Of a stretch of DNA of 64,000 nt, positions 9,151 to 18,539 are shown piece by piece (the first letter of the stretch is position 1; every line of letters starts with the position of its first letter). The stretch is taken from contig NZ_LUAV01000002.1 of the NCBI RefSeq assembly GCF_002078505.1, positions 269,832 through 333,831 on the forward strand, written 5' to 3'. This stretch comes from Ensifer aridi (GTDB taxonomy: Bacteria > Pseudomonadota > Alphaproteobacteria > Rhizobiales > Rhizobiaceae). Under the pieces are notes generated by a model, which made no database searches, had not been told where the DNA came from, and was given only the letters and a program-made list of their open reading frames with translations. A program made the position numbers and the translations under genes.

Positions 9151-10139
9151 TCGAAGAGACCGTATCGACGCTTCCCGTGCCCTCGCAGGAGACCCGCGAG
9201 GGCTTCGCGCGGATGGAGCGCAGCATAGCCGCCCATGATGAGACCATGGCGCGGCTCGGGGCGATGAACGCGGTCGAGATCGGCGGTTCTGCTTCCGCCG
9301 ACGCGCCGCTCGCCTTTCCTTTCACCGTGGCGGCATGGAACCTCGAGCGCTGCCTCTTTCCGGAGGAGAGCGCCGAACATCTCCGCGCCACCGGTGCGCC
9401 GCTGGTGCTGCTGTCGGAGATGGACAACGGCATGGCCCGCACCAGTCAGCGCCACACGACCGCCGAGATCGCAGCAGCGCTCGGCATGCAATATGCCTAT
9501 GGCGTCGAGTTTATCGAGCTCGGATTGGGCTCCGATACCGAACGCGAATTCTGCAAGGATGACGTCAACGAGAAGGGCTTCCACGGCAATGCGCTGATGG
9601 CGTCCGTTGCGCTCAGCCGGAGCTTCCTCGTGCGGCTCTGGGGCGAGCGCCTGTGGTTCATGGACGGCGGCGACCAGCCGCGCGTCGGAGAGCGCCTCGC
9701 GATCGGTGGCCTAGTCGAAACCGAGGCCGGCCCGTTCGTCGCCGTACCCACGCATCTCGAGAGCGCCACGACTGCCGCCTATCGCGAACGCCAGGTCAAG
9801 GAACTGATCGATGCGCTGGATGCGGCCTTCCCCGGACTCCCCGTCCTCATCGGCGGCGATCTCAACACCGGCAACCACATCGGCGGCGACTTCGAGGCCG
9901 AAGGGCTTTTCGCAATGAGTGCTGCTCGCGGTTTCACCCGCCACGGCGGACCGATCGACCAGATGACGACGCGCCCGAGCCTGATCACGCGCTGGCCGAA
10001 ACGGGCGATGAAGCTCGACTGGTTTCTCGCGCGAGGTCTCAAGGTCGGCGAGAGCCGCATCGTTCCTTCGCTCGACGCCTCGGGCCGACCGCTCTCCGAC
10101 CATGACCTCATCACCTGCGTCGTCGAGGGTTTCGAATAG
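9147..10139 (+). CDS. Endonuclease/exonuclease/phosphatase (EEP) family protein in the ugp operon
   Basis: The 330-residue protein has the motifs of the EEP (DNase I-like) superfamily in order: WNLE (64-67), the metal-binding Glu of LLSEMD (88-93), THLE (202-205), GGDLNTGN (236-243) and C-terminal LSDHD (316-320). No signal peptide or membrane segment is seen, so it is probably cytosolic. It overlaps ugpC by four bases and so is made together with the transporter. In E. coli the matching position is taken by UgpQ, a glycerophosphodiesterase of unrelated fold. I infer, without proof, that this protein cleaves an imported glycerophosphodiester. Confidence 0.8.
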
Positions 10140-10318
10140 CCTCCGCCCACCTTGCTTAACCAGGCCACGCACTCTACATCTTGCGGGCTTTTCTGCGGTG
10201 GCGCCCGGTTTGGGAGCGTGGGCGGCCGCTGTAGCGCTTTGAGTTGCTGTATAATTCCAGCTCGAACCGAGGCCGGTCCGAGGAATTATCCGGTCGAGGT
10301 CCAATCGGGAACGGGAAG

Positions 10319-11266
10319 ATGGCAGGAATCGTCAATGTCGGGGTCCAGATGGACCATGTTTCGGGCATCACCATTGCGGGCGACTCGACCTTCGCGATGA
10401 GCCTGGAGGCGCAGGCCCGCGGCTATCGCCTGTTCCACTATACGCCCGACAAGCTGTCGCTGCGCGATGGCAAAGTCTACGCAACCGTGCAGCACATGAC
10501 GCTGCGCGACGTCAAGGGTGATCATTTCACGCTCGACGAGCCGGAGCGGGTCGATCTTTCGACCATGGACGTCATCCTGCTTCGTCAGGATCCGCCCTTC
10601 GACATGGCCTATATCACCTCGACGCATCTCTTGGAGCGTCTCCATCCGAAGACGCTTGTCGTCAATGATCCGGCCTGGGTCAGGAACTCGCCGGAGAAGA
10701 TCTTCGTCACCGAATTCCCCGACCTGATGCCGAAGACGCTGATCACCCGCGATGCCAATGAGATCGCCCGCTTCCGCCAGGAGATGGGCGATATCATCCT
10801 GAAGCCGCTTTACGGCAATGGCGGCGCAGGCGTGTTCCACTCGACGCGCGACGATCGCAATCTTTCCTCGCTGCTCGAAATGTTCGGCCAGATGTTCCGC
10901 GAGCCTTTCATCGCTCAGGAATACCTGCCGGCGGTTCGCAAGGGCGACAAGCGCATCCTGCTCGTCGACGGCGAGCCGGTCGGCGCCATCAACCGCGTTC
11001 CCGCCGAGCATGATGCCCGCTCCAACATGCATGTGGGCGGGCGGGCCGAGGCGACCGAATTGACCTCCCGCGAGCGTGAAATCTGCGCCCGCATCGGCCC
11101 GGCGCTCAAAGCCCGCGGCTTCCTCTTCGTCGGTATCGACGTGATCGGCGACTATATGACCGAGATCAACGTCACCTCGCCGACCGGCATACGCGAAGTG
11201 AAGAAATTCGGCGGCGCCGACGTCGCGAGCCTGCTGTGGGACGCAATCGAGAAGAAGCGCGCCTGA
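10319..11266 (+). CDS. gshB: Glutathione synthetase
   Basis: GshB joins gamma-glutamylcysteine and glycine using ATP to make glutathione. The 315-residue length matches the E. coli enzyme. It begins [14 protein letters not shown], has [11 protein letters not shown] and [15 protein letters not shown], and carries the ATP-grasp core [14 protein letters not shown]. Near the C-terminus [20 protein letters not shown] supplies the metal-binding residues. The start at ATG 10319 is chosen because the conserved N-terminus begins there. A TATAAT at 10250-10255 could be its -10 element, without a convincing -35. It lies 179 bp after the EEP gene and is probably transcribed separately. Confidence 0.95.
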   Translation: MAGIVNVGVQMDHVSGITIAGDSTFAMSLEAQARGYRLFHYTPDKLSLRDGKVYATVQHMTLRDVKGDHFTLDEPERVDLSTMDVILLRQDPPFDMAYITSTHLLERLHPKTLVVNDPAWVRNSPEKIFVTEFPDLMPKTLITRDANEIARFRQEMGDIILKPLYGNGGAGVFHSTRDDRNLSSLLEMFGQMFREPFIAQEYLPAVRKGDKRILLVDGEPVGAINRVPAEHDARSNMHVGGRAEATELTSREREICARIGPALKARGFLFVGIDVIGDYMTEINVTSPTGIREVKKFGGADVASLLWDAIEKKRA

Positions 11267-11300
11267 TTACGGCAGCCGGGAGCACAGCGGGCGCTCGTTT

Positions 11301-11315
11301 GTTCTATCATTGTTC
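11301..11315 (+). promoter_or_regulatory. LexA box (GTTC-N7-GTTC) upstream of comM
   Basis: GTTC at 11301-11304 and GTTC at 11312-11315 are separated by exactly seven bases, the direct-repeat operator recognised by alphaproteobacterial LexA. It lies 145 bp before comM. comM is, from memory, a recurrent member of the alphaproteobacterial SOS regulon, which supports the call. Confidence 0.75.
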
Positions 11316-11460
11316 TTGTTTTCAAGCGCATTCCGTGCAAGATTTGTCCTCGCAACCGGGGGCGGTTGTGGCGGCATGCGTAGGTGCTGCCGTGCTGGGG
11401 CGGAATGAACGAGGGGCCGGGGTGGCCTAGCGTGTTTTCGCTCCGATTTCAGGGGGCATC

Positions 11461-12993
11461 ATGGTCGCGCGCGTCAGCACGGTTGCGTTTCAGGGTATAG
11501 AGGGCGTTCCGGTCGATGTTCAGGTGATGGTGGCGCCCGGCAAGGTCGGCATGCAGATCGTCGGCCTGCCGGACAAGGCGGTCGCCGAAAGCCGCGAGCG
11601 GGTCCAAGCGGCACTCCATGCGTCGGGCCTGGCGCTTCCGGCTAAGCGGGTGACCGTCAATCTGGCGCCGGCCGACCTGCCGAAGGAGGGCAGCCATTTC
11701 GATCTCGCCATAGCACTCGGCCTTATGGCGGCGCTCGGGGCGATCCCGGCCGATGCGCTCTCCGGCTATGTCGTTATCGGCGAGCTCAATCTCGACGGTA
11801 CGATCGCGCCCGTCGCCGGCGCGCTGCCGGCGGCGATCGGCGCCAATGCCCTTGGCAAGGGGCTGATCTGCCCGGCCGAAAGCGGCTCGGAGGCGGCCTG
11901 GGCCGGCTCCGAGATCGATATCCTCGCGCCGCGCAGCCTGATCGCGATCGCCAATCATTTTCGCGGAACGCAAGTGCTCTCCCGCCCCGAGCCGGCGATC
12001 CGGACGGCTGCCGCCGATCTTCCAGACCTCGCCGATATCAAGCGTCAGGAAAGCGCCAAACGGGCGCTCGAGGTCGCGGCGGCGGGTAATCACAATCTCC
12101 TGATGGTGGGTCCGCCCGGCTCCGGCAAGTCTATGCTCGCGGCGCGTCTCCCTTCCATCCTGCCGCCGCTTTCTCCCGCCGAGCTGCTCGAAGTCTCGAT
12201 GATCCATTCGATCGCCGGGCAGCTACCGGGCGGCAAGCTCTCCGACCGCCGGCCGTTCCGCGCGCCGCATCATTCCGCCACCATGGCGGCGCTGATCGGC
12301 GGCGGACTCAGGGCGAAACCGGGCGAGGCCTCGCTCGCCCATAACGGCGTGCTGTTCCTCGACGAGTTTCCGGAATTTGCGCCGCAAGTGCTCGATGCGC
12401 TGCGCCAGCCGCTCGAATCCGCGCAATGCATCATCGCGCGCGCCAATCACCGCGTCAGCTATCCGGCGGCTATCCAACTGGTCGCGGCGATGAACCCGTG
12501 CCGCTGCGGCATGGCCGGCGAGCCGGGACGTACCTGTGCTCGCGGCCCGCGCTGCATGGCCGATTACCAGGCGCGGATTTCCGGTCCCTTGATGGACCGC
12601 ATCGACATCCGCATCGACGTGCCTGCCGTCAGCGCCGCCGACCTCATTCGGCCGGGGACAGCCGAGTCGAGCGCCGTCGTCGCCGGGCGCGTCGCCCGCG
12701 CCCGCGAACTCCAGCGGGATCGGTTCGCCTCACTCGGCCATCCGGAACTGACGAGCAATGCCCGCTCATCGACGACGATGATCGAGAAGATCGCCGAACC
12801 CGACGCGGCGGGTCTGCAGCTCTTGAGGGACGCGGCGGAAAAGATGAAGTTCTCGGCGCGCGGCTACCACCGCGTGCTGAAGGTGGCCCGCACGCTCGCC
12901 GATCTCGACGAGGCGCCGACCGTCGGGCGTATCCATCTCGCCGAAGCGATCTCCTACCGCGTCGCCGGCGAACGCCTGCCGGTGGCGGCGTAG
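11461..12993 (+). CDS. comM: YifB/ComM family AAA+ ATPase (Mg-chelatase-like)
   Basis: ComM is a hexameric AAA+ motor that promotes branch migration during recombination of incoming DNA; the family is found in most bacteria, including non-transformable ones. The 510-residue protein has the Lon-protease-like N-domain (VNLAPADLPKEGSHFDL), Walker A GPPGSGKS (217-224), Walker B LFLDEF (298-303), the zinc-binding cysteine group CRCG...C...C near MNPCRC, and the C-terminal magnesium-chelatase domain with SARGYHRVLKVARTLADL. The upstream LexA box suggests induction by DNA damage. Confidence 0.92.
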   Translation: MVARVSTVAFQGIEGVPVDVQVMVAPGKVGMQIVGLPDKAVAESRERVQAALHASGLALPAKRVTVNLAPADLPKEGSHFDLAIALGLMAALGAIPADALSGYVVIGELNLDGTIAPVAGALPAAIGANALGKGLICPAESGSEAAWAGSEIDILAPRSLIAIANHFRGTQVLSRPEPAIRTAAADLPDLADIKRQESAKRALEVAAAGNHNLLMVGPPGSGKSMLAARLPSILPPLSPAELLEVSMIHSIAGQLPGGKLSDRRPFRAPHHSATMAALIGGGLRAKPGEASLAHNGVLFLDEFPEFAPQVLDALRQPLESAQCIIARANHRVSYPAAIQLVAAMNPCRCGMAGEPGRTCARGPRCMADYQARISGPLMDRIDIRIDVPAVSAADLIRPGTAESSAVVAGRVARARELQRDRFASLGHPELTSNARSSTTMIEKIAEPDAAGLQLLRDAAEKMKFSARGYHRVLKVARTLADLDEAPTVGRIHLAEAISYRVAGERLPVAA

Positions 12994-13047
12994 CGATGCT
13001 GCGCCGTTCAGTCATATTCGACCGAAATCTTACCTAAGGGCCCAAGC

Positions 13048-13571
13048 GTGTTCTTCTTCAACGGTACCCGCTTCGTCGTCCCGATCGCGCTGGTGACAGG
13101 AATACTTCCTGCACCGGCAGGGGGGAATGCCGCGACCGAGAACCCCGGCAAGCTGTCTTATGGATCGAGAATGGGTATGACGGTGACCATTGTTGCGAAG
13201 GAGGGGATTGGAACTGCAAACGCCGTGATCCGGATAAAGCACACGCCGGAAGACGCAAAAGTCTTTGCGTCGAATACCTGCGGGATTATTCGATGCGTTG
13301 CGTCAGAGACGTGATCGCAACCACGAAGCTCTCTGACCGCGTCACCGGCAACTGCGTCGAGCGCACGGACACGCACGGCTCGAGCTACTCCTTCCACGGC
13401 TCCGCCCGGCAGTCGCCGGAGTTAATGGAGGACGGTTCTTTCTCGGAGTCGGACTATCTCATTCGCCGCGACGGGGACGAACGCTTCCTCCCGACCAGCC
13501 CCAGTTCTTACTACGAAGCCCTGGAAGTTTTTCAGGCCCTTTGCCCCGGAATCGTGAAGGTGGTGCCATGA
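13048..13571 (+). pseudogene. Small secreted protein gene split by a frameshift
   Basis: A GTG-started frame encodes a signal-peptide-like N-terminus (VVPIALVTGILPAPAGGNA) and continues through VIRIKHTPEDAKVF to about 13266. The following frame, shifted by minus one, continues as CVEYLRDYSMRCVRDV through SDRVTGNCVER to LEVFQALCPGIVKVVP at 13571. I recall similar full-length small exported proteins in rhizobia with HT...DA...FC...Y, V.A.C and Y.ALCP motifs. The loss of one T from the run at 13264-13266 would explain the break. The stop overlaps the next gene's ATG (ATGA), so the two were co-translated. Function unknown. Confidence 0.6.
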
Positions 13572-14779
13572 AACGCCAAAGCGTGCTCGCTCTCATTGCC
13601 AGCGCTCTCCTCGGCGGCGAACCTCAGGCGGCAGAGTTCACATCTCGCGGTATCACGCCGGACGAGCCGTTCAAGATCGCCGAGTTTCGCCTGGAAGGTG
13701 AGATCGCCGACGCGGATGTGGAGCATGCGAAGGCTGCCCTGGCCAAGGCCGACCTCATGAACAGGCCAGGCGAGTGGGACGAGATAGTCGTATCGCTGAA
13801 CAGCGCAGGTGGGTCCTATAAAGCGGCCATCGATCTCGCGCTGTTCTTCAGGCAGAGGGGATTTGCGACGGTGGTCAAGACCGGCGATCGCTGCATCTCC
13901 GCTTGTGCACTGGCGTTCCTCGGCGGTACAAGCGGGGCGGACCCCTCGTTCCCCGATGGAGACGCCCTGCCGCGACGGGCGCCCGACCGTTCGTTCGAAC
14001 CAGGCGCGGAACTCGCCTTTAGCCCTCCGCGCATCGCTCTGCCGCGACTGCTCACGACCCCGAGTGCTGCTGCCAAGGCCCATTCGGCAGCGCTTTCGGA
14101 TTTTGCTCGACTTCTGGACGTGGCGGAAGAGTTGCACGTCAGCGCCGATGCCATCGCCCCGATTCTGGAAGCCGCGGAGGACGAGCCTTATCGGATCGAC
14201 ACGGTCGAGGCGGTCCGTTCGCTCGGCATCGATTATGACAAGGACCTCATCCTGGGAAATTTGCCGGGCGTTACACGGTCGATGATCATGAACGCTTGCA
14301 TCAACCGGTATCACCACCTGCAGGAGCATCGAAGCCGATCGGGTTTTTCCCGGGCAGCGTCCGTGATGAAAGAGTTTATCGAAGGGTCGAAGCTTCTCCG
14401 AAACGGCGAGGAAAGCCGTGCCTTCGGCTATCGCCAAGAGGCGCAGATGGGGCGACGCTGGCTAGCCTATATGGCGGTCGACAAGACCGAGGACGAAAAG
14501 TCTTTCGTCTGGTGCATCTTCGAAGGGGATCGGATCGACCCGGGCGTTTTCTACAAATATGCGGGCACGGTCGAGCAACTCTTCAGCGACTTTTCTCCGG
14601 CCAAGCCGATTTTCGCGTTCTCCCGAAGCGAAACGTCGCTGCCGATTGGTCGAGGGGGCGACGAGCGCACATGGATGAACATGCTGGACATGGTGCCACC
14701 GGAAACGAAGCTCTCCGACGTCAGGGAACGCGTCGATGCCTATCTGGAAAGGGAAAAGCTGGTTCCTTTCCCTGATTAG
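13568..14779 (+). CDS. Periplasmic ClpP/crotonase-fold protein (COG3904-like)
   Basis: This 403-residue protein begins with a probable signal peptide (MKRQSVLALIASALLGG...QAA). The first third has a ClpP-like core: VVSLNSAGGSY (oxyanion-hole glycines, 75-84) followed about 25 residues later by GDRCISACALAFLGG, where Ser111 would be the nucleophile. The last 200 residues match no domain I recognise. The start at ATG 13568 overlaps the stop of the upstream small secreted gene. A protease or peptidase role in the envelope is inferred from the fold only. Confidence 0.65.
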   Translation: MKRQSVLALIASALLGGEPQAAEFTSRGITPDEPFKIAEFRLEGEIADADVEHAKAALAKADLMNRPGEWDEIVVSLNSAGGSYKAAIDLALFFRQRGFATVVKTGDRCISACALAFLGGTSGADPSFPDGDALPRRAPDRSFEPGAELAFSPPRIALPRLLTTPSAAAKAHSAALSDFARLLDVAEELHVSADAIAPILEAAEDEPYRIDTVEAVRSLGIDYDKDLILGNLPGVTRSMIMNACINRYHHLQEHRSRSGFSRAASVMKEFIEGSKLLRNGEESRAFGYRQEAQMGRRWLAYMAVDKTEDEKSFVWCIFEGDRIDPGVFYKYAGTVEQLFSDFSPAKPIFAFSRSETSLPIGRGGDERTWMNMLDMVPPETKLSDVRERVDAYLEREKLVPFPD

Positions 14780-14880
14780 GCCAAAAATGTGCACCGGTTT
14801 GGGGCACGACACACACGAAAACGAAGATCCAGAGCGCGCCGCGTGAATGCGTTTGAGCGCGAACGCGCTTTAGTCACAGT
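14777..14880. repeat. Degenerate rhizobial repeat after the ClpP-like gene
   Basis: CCAAAAATGTGCACCGGTTTGG resembles a degenerate half of the repeats at 17924 and 54153, and GCGTTTGAGCGCGAACGCGC is internally repetitive. The stretch is non-coding and lies between convergent genes. Confidence 0.4.
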
Positions 14881-14888
14881 CGCGTTAA

Positions 14889-14918
14889 GAAGAGCCCCGG
14901 GTGCGCTCTTCGGTTCTT
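14889..14918. terminator. Bidirectional terminator-like hairpin between convergent genes
   Basis: GAAGAGC (14889-14895) pairs with GCTCTTC (14905-14911) around a nine-base loop. On the plus strand GGTTCTT follows and on the minus strand TTAACG follows. The position between a plus-strand gene end and cysK on the minus strand fits a shared terminator, though the T-tracts are weak. Confidence 0.45.
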
Positions 14919-14963
14919 CAATGTGTGCCGCCGGATGAAAACCAGACGTAGAGAGGAATTGAC

Positions 14964-15932
<969 letters not shown>

Positions 15933-16126
15933 ATGTTTCTCCCTTCATTTCGATGTTGCCGGGGAGAATAGGAGCAATGCGTTTCCTCTTCCAGAGCGGG
16001 AAAGCCCCCGAGGCTCGTGAGCGAAGCAAAAAACGCTTGTGAAACCGCCGGTTGGGGAATCTTTTTGCGGCGCCTCGAAGGGAGCCTCGCCGTCAGCATG
16101 GCGGCGGAGGCTCGCGAGTAAAAAGC

Positions 16127-16432
16127 TTATTCGAACACCGGTCGCATGAAGCTGCGCTCGTAGCTCATGATGCAGCGCGTCTCCTCGGCATAGGCGAAGG
16201 CCGCGCGACATTCGGGATCCGCAGCCATCTTCTCGCGATAGGCTTCGTAGGCGGCAAGCGAGGGAAAGCTGAAGAGCGCGAGGGCGATGTTGTTCGCCCC
16301 TTCATGCGGCATGAAATAGCCGTGATGAGTGCCGCCGAGTCGATTGACAAGCGGAATCCAGAGCTTCGCGTAATGCTCGAACTCTGCAAGCTTGTAAGGG
16401 TCGATGACGTATTTCAGATAGCAGGTGATCAT
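16127..16432 (-). CDS. NIPSNAP family protein
   Basis: This 101-residue protein matches the NIPSNAP ferredoxin-like domain: MITCYLKYVIDPYKLAEFE at the start, then HHGYFMPHEGANNIALALFSF and AYREKMAADPECR. A longer upstream frame exists but the conserved domain begins at ATG 16432, which overlaps the stop of the upstream EamA transporter gene by four bases. The family's biochemical role is poorly defined. The coupling implies a shared function with the exporter. Confidence 0.85.
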   Translation of the reverse strand: MITCYLKYVIDPYKLAEFEHYAKLWIPLVNRLGGTHHGYFMPHEGANNIALALFSFPSLAAYEAYREKMAADPECRAAFAYAEETRCIMSYERSFMRPVFE

Positions 16433-17343
16433 GAGGCCCTCCGTTCGCTTTCTTGTTTGATAAGCGGCATCGACCGGAGGGTCCAGCCAAGATTGGTACC
16501 GGCGGCGGCGAGCAGGATCGCGGCCGAGCCTGCGATTTGCACCGGCTGCAGCGCGTGGCCGAAGGCGATGCGATCTACGAGGATCGCGGCGATCGGATAA
16601 ATGAAAGAGAGCGCGCCGGTCACGTGGGTCGGTAGTCTCTGGATCGCGCCATAGAGCAGGATATACATGATGCCGGTGTGGACAACGCCGACGGTAATGA
16701 GCAGCGTCCACTGGAGCGCGCCCTGCGGCAGCGGCGCGGCCAGCGCGAAGGGGGCGAGCATCGCTGCTCCGGTGATCACCTGGACCAGCGCGATCAGATG
16801 CGGCGGCGTGCCCTTGAGGAGCTTGGTCACGATCGCGGCAATGGCGTAGAAGAAAGCAGCCCCGAGCGAGAGCGCGATTCCGGCGAGGTAGTCGCTGGGC
16901 TCAAAGGCGCCTGTGGGCTTGGCGGAGACGATCGCGATCATTCCGGCAAAGGACACCGAGAGCCAGAAGAGCTTGCTGATCGTGATCTTCTCGCCGAGAA
17001 AGAGCGCGCCGAGCCCGAGCAGCATGAAGGGCTGCGTGTTGTAGACCATCGTTGCGATCGAAATCGACGCGCGGGGATAGGCGGCGAAGAGCAGGAGCCA
17101 GTTGACGACGATCGCGACACCTCCGAGCGCGGAGAGGGCGACCACCTTCATCCGGAGATGGCGCAGGTCGATCAGTCCGAACAGGGCCGCGAATGCCGCG
17201 AGCGTGAGGGCTCCGAAAATGCAGCGCCAGAAGACGACGCCCGTGACCGGCTGACCAGACATCAGCACGAACCAGCCGATCGTCCCCGAAATCAGCATTG
17301 CCGCCGTCATTTCCGCGCTTCCGCGCCGCAAATCCCTATCCAT
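16429..17343 (-). CDS. EamA/DMT-superfamily transporter
   Basis: This 304-residue inner-membrane protein has about ten hydrophobic helices in two EamA repeats, including the repeat-1 helix PFMLLGLGALFLGEKIT and its repeat-2 equivalent LSFIYPIAAILVDRIAFG. Members export metabolites such as amino acids. It is divergent from an Lrp-type regulator gene 108 bp away and coupled to a NIPSNAP gene downstream, so amino-acid or related efflux controlled by the regulator is a reasonable inference. The substrate is not readable. Confidence 0.88.
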   Translation of the reverse strand: MDRDLRRGSAEMTAAMLISGTIGWFVLMSGQPVTGVVFWRCIFGALTLAAFAALFGLIDLRHLRMKVVALSALGGVAIVVNWLLLFAAYPRASISIATMVYNTQPFMLLGLGALFLGEKITISKLFWLSVSFAGMIAIVSAKPTGAFEPSDYLAGIALSLGAAFFYAIAAIVTKLLKGTPPHLIALVQVITGAAMLAPFALAAPLPQGALQWTLLITVGVVHTGIMYILLYGAIQRLPTHVTGALSFIYPIAAILVDRIAFGHALQPVQIAGSAAILLAAAGTNLGWTLRSMPLIKQESERRAS

Positions 17344-17451
17344 GGTATTGGCTCCTTCCTGAAACTCAGCAAAGAATAATGAGCCTAGTGCCAGTTTGAT
17401 ATGGATGAGAACAGGAATATGTGGAAGAGTACCTAATTATGGAAGGCAGAC

Positions 17452-17913
17452 GTGCCGAATTGCCTTATGGGGTTGCCGATGCTGGATGAGCTTGACCGGC
17501 GGATTCTCGAAATTCTCGCGGCCAATGCCCGCGTGTCGCTGAAGGAACTCGCGCAGGAGGCAGGGCTCTCCTCGCCGAGCGCGGCGGAACGGTTGCGCAA
17601 GCTCGAGGAGCGCGGGGTGCTCGACGGCTTCACGATCTCGGTCAATCCGGCACGGCTCGGCTATCCGCTGCAAGCGGTCGTCCGCGTTCGGCCCATGCCC
17701 GGTATGCTGCACATCGTCGAAAGGCTGATCCAGGAAACGCCCGAGATCGTCGAGTGCGACAAGGTCACGGGCGACGACTGCTTCATCGCCAAGATGCTGG
17801 TGCGCGATATGGGTGAACTTGACACGATCCTCGATCGCATCGCGGAAAAGGCACAGACCAACACCTCGATCGTCAAATCGTCGCCGGTCAAGCGGCGTCT
17901 GCCGCCGCTTTAG
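17452..17913 (+). CDS. Lrp/AsnC family transcriptional regulator
   Basis: The 153-residue protein has the N-terminal helix-turn-helix LDELDRRILEILAANARVSLKELAQEAG and a C-terminal RAM ligand domain with VVRVRPMPGMLHIVERL and CDKVTGDDCFIAKM. GTG 17452 has AAGG five bases upstream and is preferred; ATG 17467 and 17479 are alternatives closer to the usual family N-terminus. It is transcribed away from the EamA-NIPSNAP pair and most likely controls it in response to an amino acid. Confidence 0.88.
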   Translation: MPNCLMGLPMLDELDRRILEILAANARVSLKELAQEAGLSSPSAAERLRKLEERGVLDGFTISVNPARLGYPLQAVVRVRPMPGMLHIVERLIQETPEIVECDKVTGDDCFIAKMLVRDMGELDTILDRIAEKAQTNTSIVKSSPVKRRLPPL

Positions 17914-17923
17914 GTTCTTGTTT

Positions 17924-17970
17924 ATGCGTGTCGTTGTCCCAAACCGCTCCACACTTTTGGGCGACATGCA
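17924..17970. repeat. Rhizobial 47-bp repeat, minus-oriented copy
   Basis: TGTCGTTGTCCCAAACCGC then TCCACACTTTTGGGCGACATGCA is nearly the reverse complement of 54153-54200. The CCCAAA/TTTGGG and GTCG/CGAC pairs make it palindromic. It separates the convergent Lrp gene and dut and may serve as a terminator for both. Confidence 0.7.
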
Positions 17971-18441
17971 TTAGTTAGTGCCGGTCGAGCCGAAACCGCC
18001 CGCGCCGCGCGCGGTCGTCGTCGCGCCGTCGGCCTCGCGGATCGCGACCTGGGTGACCGGAGCGATCACCATCTGAGCGATGCGCGTGCCGCGCTCGACG
18101 ATGAAATCCTCCTCGCCGAGATTGACGACGAGGACCTTCACCTCGCCGCGATAATCGCTGTCGACGGTGCCCGGCGTATTGAGGCAGGTGATGCCGTGTT
18201 TGAAGGCAAGCCCGGAGCGCGGCCGCACCTGGCCCTCATAGCCGGCGGGGATTTCGAAGATGAAGCCCGTCGGCACCAGCGCCCGGCCTCCCGGGCGGAT
18301 TGTCATCGGTTGATCGGCCGGGACGGCCGCGCGCAAGTCCATGCCGGCGGCTCCCGCGGTCTCGTAGGCCGGCAGATCGAGGCCCTCTGCATGCGGCAGG
18401 CGGACGAGCGTGAGGGCGGGGTGGTTTTCGGGGGCGTTCAT
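17971..18441 (-). CDS. dut: Deoxyuridine 5'-triphosphate nucleotidohydrolase (dUTPase)
   Basis: Dut hydrolyses dUTP to dUMP and pyrophosphate, keeping uracil out of DNA and feeding thymidylate synthesis. The five trimeric dUTPase motifs are present: [40 protein letters not shown] and the C-terminal Phe-rich GAGGFGSTG. The start at ATG 18441 gives 156 residues, with GGA six bases upstream; ATG 18447 is also possible. The gene is divergent from prfC. Confidence 0.95.
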   Translation of the reverse strand: MNAPENHPALTLVRLPHAEGLDLPAYETAGAAGMDLRAAVPADQPMTIRPGGRALVPTGFIFEIPAGYEGQVRPRSGLAFKHGITCLNTPGTVDSDYRGEVKVLVVNLGEEDFIVERGTRIAQMVIAPVTQVAIREADGATTTARGAGGFGSTGTN

Positions 18442-18539
18442 GATCATTCCGTCATAAGCATAGCGGGGCCTGCCGCAGTCAATTGCATATTCGGCCCCGA
18501 GCCTGTAAAGGACGCGGCAACTCACAGGATACTCACATC

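Noticed and set aside
14889..14918. Small RNA gene after the ClpP-like gene
   Set aside because: There is a hairpin but no promoter-like sequence, and a shared terminator explains it.
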